From Adineta vaga (lineage: Eukaryota > Rotifera), in contig CP075497.1 in the NCBI GenBank assembly GCA_021613535.1, positions 8,618,001-8,682,000 on the forward strand: 64,000 bases of DNA, read 5' to 3'. Positions 57,308-64,000 of this stretch are shown here, piece after piece (within the stretch, counting starts at the first letter, position 1; each line of letters begins with the position of its first letter). A program made the translations under genes and the position numbers. Under the pieces are notes generated by a model. That model was not told the DNA's origin, did no database searches, and saw only the letters and a program-made list of their open reading frames with translations.

Positions 57308-60300
57308 ATGTCGAAAGAAGGATCACCAAGAGACAAAACAAAAGATGAATCAGCATCAAGTACGAATTAATATATCATATCAATTGTTATAATTGATGTC
57401 TTTGTTAACTTTTTAGTGCATCAACCCATGTCTGCTATGGATGCTGGATCCGTAGATACTCATAGTAAATAAAGAAAGAATTCTTAATTGATAAAAAAAG
57501 ACGTTCGTTGTATATCTGTAGATACACCCGATGCTAATACAAACGAAGTTTTGAACGTGGATAATGAATCTGATAATGCTCATTCAGTAAAAAGAACGAC
57601 TCAGGATAATAATGCAGAAGATGAAGAAGAAGAAAATCAAAATTCAGCTCAAGCCGATCAAGATGAAGGTCAAGAAGAAGTGAATACTACGAATACTGAT
57701 AATGAAAATCAAGATATTATTGAAAAACCTCAACCTGATAGTCCACCAAGACTTCCAGACACATTCTATTATGATGCTGAAGAAATTCAAGCTAAACCAT
57801 TAACAACAGATGAAAAAACATTTCCACAAAATACATTATCGATGTAGTAAGTAGAATATCACCGTCATCATAAAGAACAGTTACTGACGAACTATTCTAG
57901 TCGATCATTTGGTTATGATTGCAATAAACGTGGCAATTTATATATACTAGATAATAAAACAATTATGTTTGCTGCTGGTTGTATTCTTGAACTTATCGAT
58001 TTGGCAAGTGGTGAACATAAATATATTCGAACTGTTGGTGGTTATAGTATTGGTGCATTAGTGGTAAGTTGAAAATCTCTAGAAATATTAGATTGTATAT
58101 ATTTTTTTAAATAAATACAAAGGTTCATCCCAGTAGACAATATTTTGCTGTTGGTGAAAAAGGTCATATGCCAAATATAGTTATTTATGAATATCCATCG
58201 TTAAGACCGTATCGAATATTGAAAGGAGGAACACAACGATCGTATGCTTATTTGGATTTTAAGTAAGTTAAAAGATTGAATATAGAAGAACGAGAAATGA
58301 ATTTATATCGTTTGTATTTAGTGCTGAAGGTGATTTATTAGCATCGTTGGGTGCAAGTCCAGATTATATGTTGACAATCTGGGATTGGCGTGATGAAAAG
58401 ATTTTATTACGAAGCAAAGCTTCTTCACAAGAAGTTTTCAAAGTATCATTTTCAAAAGATTTAAAAGGACATTTAACAACATGTGGTATTGGTCATATTA
58501 AGTAAGATTTGTATATCGCATATTCTATCTACAATCATTGAGATTCAAACTAGTTTGATTGTATATAAAACTTTTTATATCCTAGATTTTGGAAAATGGC
58601 TCGAACTTTTACTGGTTTGAAATTACAAGGTGAATTAGGTCGGTTCGGTCGAACAGAAATTTCTGATATTGAAGGTTATCGTGAATTACCTGATGGCAAA
58701 GTAAGTTATCATATTTTCATGAAATTAAATCTTCTAAATTAATTTTAGGTGATATCTGGTTCTGAATGGGGTAATATGTTATTATGGGATGGTGGTTTAA
58801 TTCAAATCGAAGTATGTCGAACAAAAGGCAAACCATGTCATAATGGTCCAATACAACAAGTCCTTCTAAATGAAAGTGATGTGTATACAGTTGGTGAAGA
58901 CGGTTTCGTACGTGTTTGGGATTTTGAAACGATTGATACAGCGGAAGCAACCGATGAAGGATCTAAAATGGAAATGGATCCATTGAATGAATTACGAGTT
59001 GGAACAGATAGTAAATTAATGGGAATTACACATGGCGTAGCTGATGATATGAGTGTTTGGTTTGCTCAAGTAAGATTCGTCTTCAATAAACTTTTTATTA
59101 TTTTGATTTGTTATTTGTATAAATAGGATGCTAAAGGATATATTTGGAAATTAGATTTAACATTCTCAAAAAATAGTACAGCACCTGAAATTATCCTTTC
59201 ATTTATGTCAGGCGCTGTTACTGGTCTCGATGTTTCATCTGTTTATAATATTTTTGCTTCTTCCGCTGGCAATTGTAAGTTCAACAAGATATATGCATTG
59301 TTCTCATTTTACTTTTTCGTTTATCTAGCAATTCGAATAAATCATATCGTGTCACAAGATTTATTATCTCAACGAATATTCTCTGCGAATATAACAAGTC
59401 TAAAATGGCTGCCTAGTGTCGTAAGTTAAATGAAATACTATTCTTTCACATATATCTCTTATTTTTCTCTTGTTTTCAGTTTAATGAAAAATCTGATGGT
59501 GTATTAGTTGGTTTTTCTGATGGTATTATTCGATATTTAAAACTTCGTTCAGGAAGTAAACCAACAGGAAATGAAAAGAAACTTGAATTTGATTTAAAAA
59601 TGATGCAAGTGTTAAAACCACATACCAAAGCGATTACTTTTATTACGTTAGATGTTAAAAATCAATGGGTTGCTACTGGAGTTCGTTGATGATTTCGATT
59701 AATTCTTTACGATCATTTCTTTTTTTTTTCATTATTTAGAGTTCTGATGGCACAGTATTCTTCTTTAATTTCACACCCAAAGGTTTGAATCCAATTGGTT
59801 TCGTTAACGTTAAAGAAGAAATTACTTTTATGACATGGACACCTGCACAATATGTAAGAATTTTTGACAACTAGTAAATGTAAATTTCTTGGTACAACTT
59901 TTTAGGAGAAAACACGTCTTCTTGTTTGCTTGAAAACGGGTGTTATTTATGAATTTGAAGGTCCAAGTGGTATTAAATTCGATACATCAATATCATATCT
60001 AATTGAAGCACAATTACCCGTACGAATATTTCGTTTTCGCAGTATTAAATCTCGATTACGAGTAAGAAAATGAATTGTTATGTATAGAATTTTGATGTGT
60101 TTGTTTGCAGCATGAAGAAGAACTTGAACGTAAACGAAAAGAAGAAGAAGAACGACAAAAGAAATTGGAAGAAGAAAGACGTTTACGTGGCATCGAGAAA
60201 AAAGAAAAAGGTAAATTCATATCTTTTGTTTTATGGTTATCATCATTATTGGACAAATGAATCAAACTGGATTGTCTTCTTGTTTTCAGAAGGTGAAAAA

Positions 60301-63300
60301 ACTGATCGACCAACTGAACCAGAAGAAGAACAACAACCAGAAGAAGATGATTGGAAACCATATATACCTGAAACTCCTAATGCTGCTCTATTTGCTGTTT
60401 ATACATCACCAGATACATTCTGGCTATCGATGGTTAGTCATCGTATGAACAAAGGTTTTTCATTCATTATTTGTTTATTTAGGATGATTATGATGCTGGA
60501 TATTTATATCATTGTCAATTTGGTAATAAAGATGATCGTTTTCAATACAATATGGATCGACAAGATGCCATCATTGCTAGTTTACCTGTACCAAATACCG
60601 ATCCAGCACATGGTGAAGATATTCCATTAACTAGTGTTCTCGTCAAGTATTTCAATGCACTTTTTCTTTCATATTCAAAAAATGAAATTCATTTTTGCGT
60701 TTTTAGAGAAAAATTAAACTTAATATTTGTTGGTTTGAAAAATGGTTTCATACGTGTTTATCCATACGGTGGAAAGCAAATCTTTCAATCACTCGAAGAA
60801 TATTGGACACGTGGAGCACATGATAGTGAATACGGCATTGTCACTCATTTAACTGTCTCCTATGATGATCGATTTGCTTTATCTGGTGGTGCTGATGGTA
60901 ATATATTTGGTTATGTTATCAAAGGTGATAACAATGCTGTTCAAGAACATAGTGAAATACCAAAAATGCCAGCATTTACGGTAATAAAGAAGAGGAAAGA
61001 AATCATCATTTGTTTTTGTATATGAATAGGGTGAAGTTGAAGCAGATGATATAACTGAACCAAGTCATTATTCGATCGAGGAAGATAAACAAAAAGCTGA
61101 ACAAGATAAATTGAAAAAGTCAGCTGAAGGATTGAAAAGTGAAATGAGACAACAAATCGAAGCTTTAAGAGGCAAATTTCGAAGATTATTAAATATCAAT
61201 GATCAATTACCAGCTGATTTGAAAATGCCTCGTCAAGTAAGTTGGATAAATGAAAAAAAATCTTTTCTTCAATAAAAGAACAAAACTGAATTTTTTATTG
61301 TATAGAATTTTATACTCGATGAAAATATTCGACAAAATTTTCAAGCTGAATTGAAAGAAAAAGTTGATCAATCTGTTAAAGAATTAGCATGGGAATCAGA
61401 ACGTTGTTCAATTGCACTGAAAAAACTGGAACAATGGTACTGAGAATTCTCTTTGAATTATGAACACTATTTTGAATTGTAGGTTTGTTGATCCTGTTGC
61501 ACAAGATATTGTTTCTATCAAAAGTTTTGATAATCAATGGGAAGTCAGCACATTTCGTACTATTGGTATGATGATTGTCTTGTATTTTAACAATAGATTC
61601 GATTAATTTTCTTTAGAATTACCAAGTGATTTTGAAGCTATGCAAGAAGAAATCGAACGACAAAAAGCTATGTTACTTGCAAAAACTAAACGAAAAGAAA
61701 CACTTGAAACTTTAGGTAAAGATTTCCACTGAAAATAGATCATCGATTTCTATATTTGATTTGTATAGATGATAGAAATGGTGATTATCGTGGAGTACAA
61801 ACAGCTGATTCGAAAATATCTACAACAAAATTAAAAGGTGCTAAAGCAATGCGTGTCGAACGTTTATTACGTAAAATGGAAGAACGTGCTCGACGAAGAC
61901 AAAAACGCAAAGAAGAAGTAAGACTCATTGAATTTTGATGTTTGTAATTGAATGAATGCTTTCTTTGATTAGTGGGGAATACTTTATAATAAGAAAAAAC
62001 CGGAAGGATATGATGATCCAACTGAAGTTGAAAGTATTCGTTTTGCACGGGAAAATATGGGTAATTATTTCTTAAAAACAGCACCCGATTATGTCGTACC
62101 AGCTGATCAACGATTGACAGTTCTTCGAGCATTGGAACGAATTATGAAGATTCGACTTGCAGTAAGTATAAAATCAGATGTTTTATGAGCAATAAGATTA
62201 TAGAAAATATAATCAATCTTTTGTTTGTATTAGACATATACTTATAAAATGGAATTTAATAAACGTATTCTCGATCTTATTGAACGTAAACGCGTTCTTA
62301 CAGAACAAATCAATGCTGATTATCAATATTTACGTAATCTTGGTAAAAATCAAACAAATGCTAATGAATTCTTCAATATTCCTCTTCTGCCCGAAAATGA
62401 AAACGGTGAAACAAAGTATAAATCAATTAAAAAAACAAAACATTGAAATTATTCTTTCCAATTTCATTTTCTCTTTAGTCGTTTTCAATTTACTCGCGAA
62501 GAAATTCAAGCATTTCGTGAAGAACATGAACAACGTAATGGTGATTTAACACGACCTGATGATGATTCATCCAATCCAACAACATCAAAACAATCATCAT
62601 TAAAACGTCCACTAGATCTTCGTTGGTCTGTCAATTTAAAAGAAGTACTACCATCGAATCTTTCTCATCAAACAATGTCTGAATCAATACCGATCGATGT
62701 TTTACGACAAGCAAAAGATTCCAATTCATTTACACATCGGTACGTAATAAATGATGAATTAATGAAATATTTCCATTTATTTTAGATTATATTTTGAACG
62801 TGATCAAATACTAAAGAATGTCCAAGAAAAAATGCGTCTATTTGATCAAGATGTTTGTCTTTTATATTATCTTAAAACTATTAAAACTTTACGAGTGAAA
62901 GAAACTGATCTTCGGTACGAATTTTCTTTCATTATCTTGATAGATTTCACTCTTAGTCTTTTCACAAAAATAGATGTATTACATTCTATGAAGAATTAAT
63001 GTTGACAAAAGAATTTGAACGAACAGAAAATGAATTAGAAAATAAAGTTTCCGAAGCACAAAAACGATTTGATACTGAACAAGCAAAAGTAAACGAAAGA
63101 ATCCTTCGTGTTTATAAGACATTTCTTTTTCTATATGAAATTTTAGATGAATGAATTTCAACTAAAAGTCGATGCCAAAAAGAAAGATATCGACATTTTA
63201 GATGATCGAATGAAACAACTCTATGGAACATATGATGAAATGATACCAAAAGAACATAAATTTTATAATTATCTTTTACGAGTATTGAACAAAAAGATCA

Positions 63301-64000
63301 AACGAAAGAAACGTGTCGAAGGAGAAGAAGGAGACGGTATGTAAACAAGATTGTATATCTGATATTTCTATGTAAATTCCTGGGATTATTTAGATGCGGA
63401 TGATATGTCACAAGATTTAGATGATGATGATGATTGGGAATTAGAGGATGATGATGATGATGAAGATTTAACAAATACAGATCCAACTCGACAACTTGAT
63501 GTGGATATCTGTCCACCTAATCTTGATCAAAAACTATATGATGAAGTTGTTGCTTTACGTGAAAAACGACTTGATCTTGGTAAGAAATTTTTCTCTATTA
63601 ATCTTCGAGATAGAAAAAAATATTGATTTTTAACTATTTGTAGAAGAAGTAATCGTTGATGAGAAAGGTGTTCTTCAATCTTTACAACAAACATTTGGAC
63701 AAACGCAAATCTATATGAATAAAATTGATGCTGAATTGAAAACGAAACAAAATGATCTTCTTGATTTTCAAGTAATATCAATTGATAATAATTGAAAACG
63801 AATCTTTTTTTCTCCTTTATCTAGAGAAAAAAACAACAAAAGATCAATAATATTAATGTGGCTGTTGGTCTTCGTTGTAATCAAATTCGTTATGATCATT
63901 CGACTTATTTACCGGATGATCTATCTGATTGTTTGATATTTAATAAGAAGAGTAAAACAGATTTAACTAATCGTATTGTTGATGTTAAAACGGAAATTAA
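57308..64000 (+). CDS. CFAP44: Cilia- and flagella-associated protein 44 (WDR52), truncated by window end
   Basis: Thirty-one coding exons can be joined in phase: 57308-57359, 57417-57464, 57522-57846, 57901-58063, 58123-58262, 58322-58501, 58586-58700, 58749-59069, 59127-59274, 59329-59420, 59480-59680, 59740-59853, 59906-60061, 60111-60210, 60290-60432, 60483-60646, 60707-60980, 61030-61236, 61306-61436, 61483-61565, 61617-61715, 61769-61917, 61973-62161, 62234-62415, 62479-62739, 62786-62914, 62974-63088, 63147-63336, 63394-63579, 63644-63771 and 63825-64000 (open). About 1650 residues are seen; the family length is about 1850. An acidic head precedes two WD propellers with strongly conserved CFAP44 blocks: [76 protein letters not shown] and [17 protein letters not shown]. 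Coiled coils follow ([20 protein letters not shown]) with an Asp-rich stretch (about 63420-63465). CFAP44 ties the I1/f inner dynein arm to the axoneme. The donor at 59681 is the unusual GTTCGT. Confidence 0.95.

Overview
The window is AT-rich nuclear DNA of an animal. Its genes are split by many short introns (mostly about 45-80 nt, GT-AG, pyrimidine-rich acceptors), and several encode unmistakable metazoan proteins: DMXL/rabconnectin-3, TRIP12, TFAP4, BIN3, YJU2, TTLL11, CFAP44 and a tropomyosin-like protein. Tiny introns, dense packing, low-complexity CAA/AAT/TCA-rich coding stretches and a bacterial-type homospermidine synthase fit a rotifer, most likely a bdelloid; that assignment is inference. 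I see no transposon, virus, CRISPR array, rRNA or tRNA gene.

Layout. 1-7.1 kb: a Ser/Gln-rich protein with an apparent frameshift, a small ACT-domain protein of bacterial/fungal type, two four-helix membrane proteins of one family on opposite strands, and a small helical (TerB-like?) protein. 7.1-10.3 kb: long upstream region of the TFAP4 bHLH gene (10.3-12.5 kb). 13.7-14.9 kb: an unrecognised, possibly secreted protein. 17.5-32.0 kb (minus strand): BIN3, DMXL (36 coding exons, 2923 aa) and ribosomal protein L3. RPL3 and DMXL are only about 180 bp apart in the same orientation, which looks like a two-gene transcription unit. 33.9-36.3 kb: a ZC3H12/Regnase-family gene whose nuclease core is frameshifted and has lost most of its catalytic acids. 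37.3-48.5 kb (minus): the splicing factor YJU2 and the HECT ubiquitin ligase TRIP12 (19 coding exons, 2184 aa). 49.7-51.2 kb (minus): homospermidine synthase. 52.4-55.4 kb (plus): TTLL11 polyglutamylase. 55.9-57.0 kb (minus): tropomyosin-like protein, head to head with CFAP44 (57.3 kb to the window edge, 31 coding exons seen, truncated at the right).

Most genes are conserved housekeeping, ciliary or trafficking genes and are ordinary in content. I built gene models by joining exons so that GT-AG sites and reading phase agree; nearly every junction closed in frame, so coordinates should be good to a base or two. The parts worth a second look are the bacterial-type genes, the degenerate Regnase-like gene, the RPL3-DMXL intercistronic region, the two frameshifts of the same kind, and several introns that are stop-free and a multiple of three long. 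No clearly new multi-gene system is visible.
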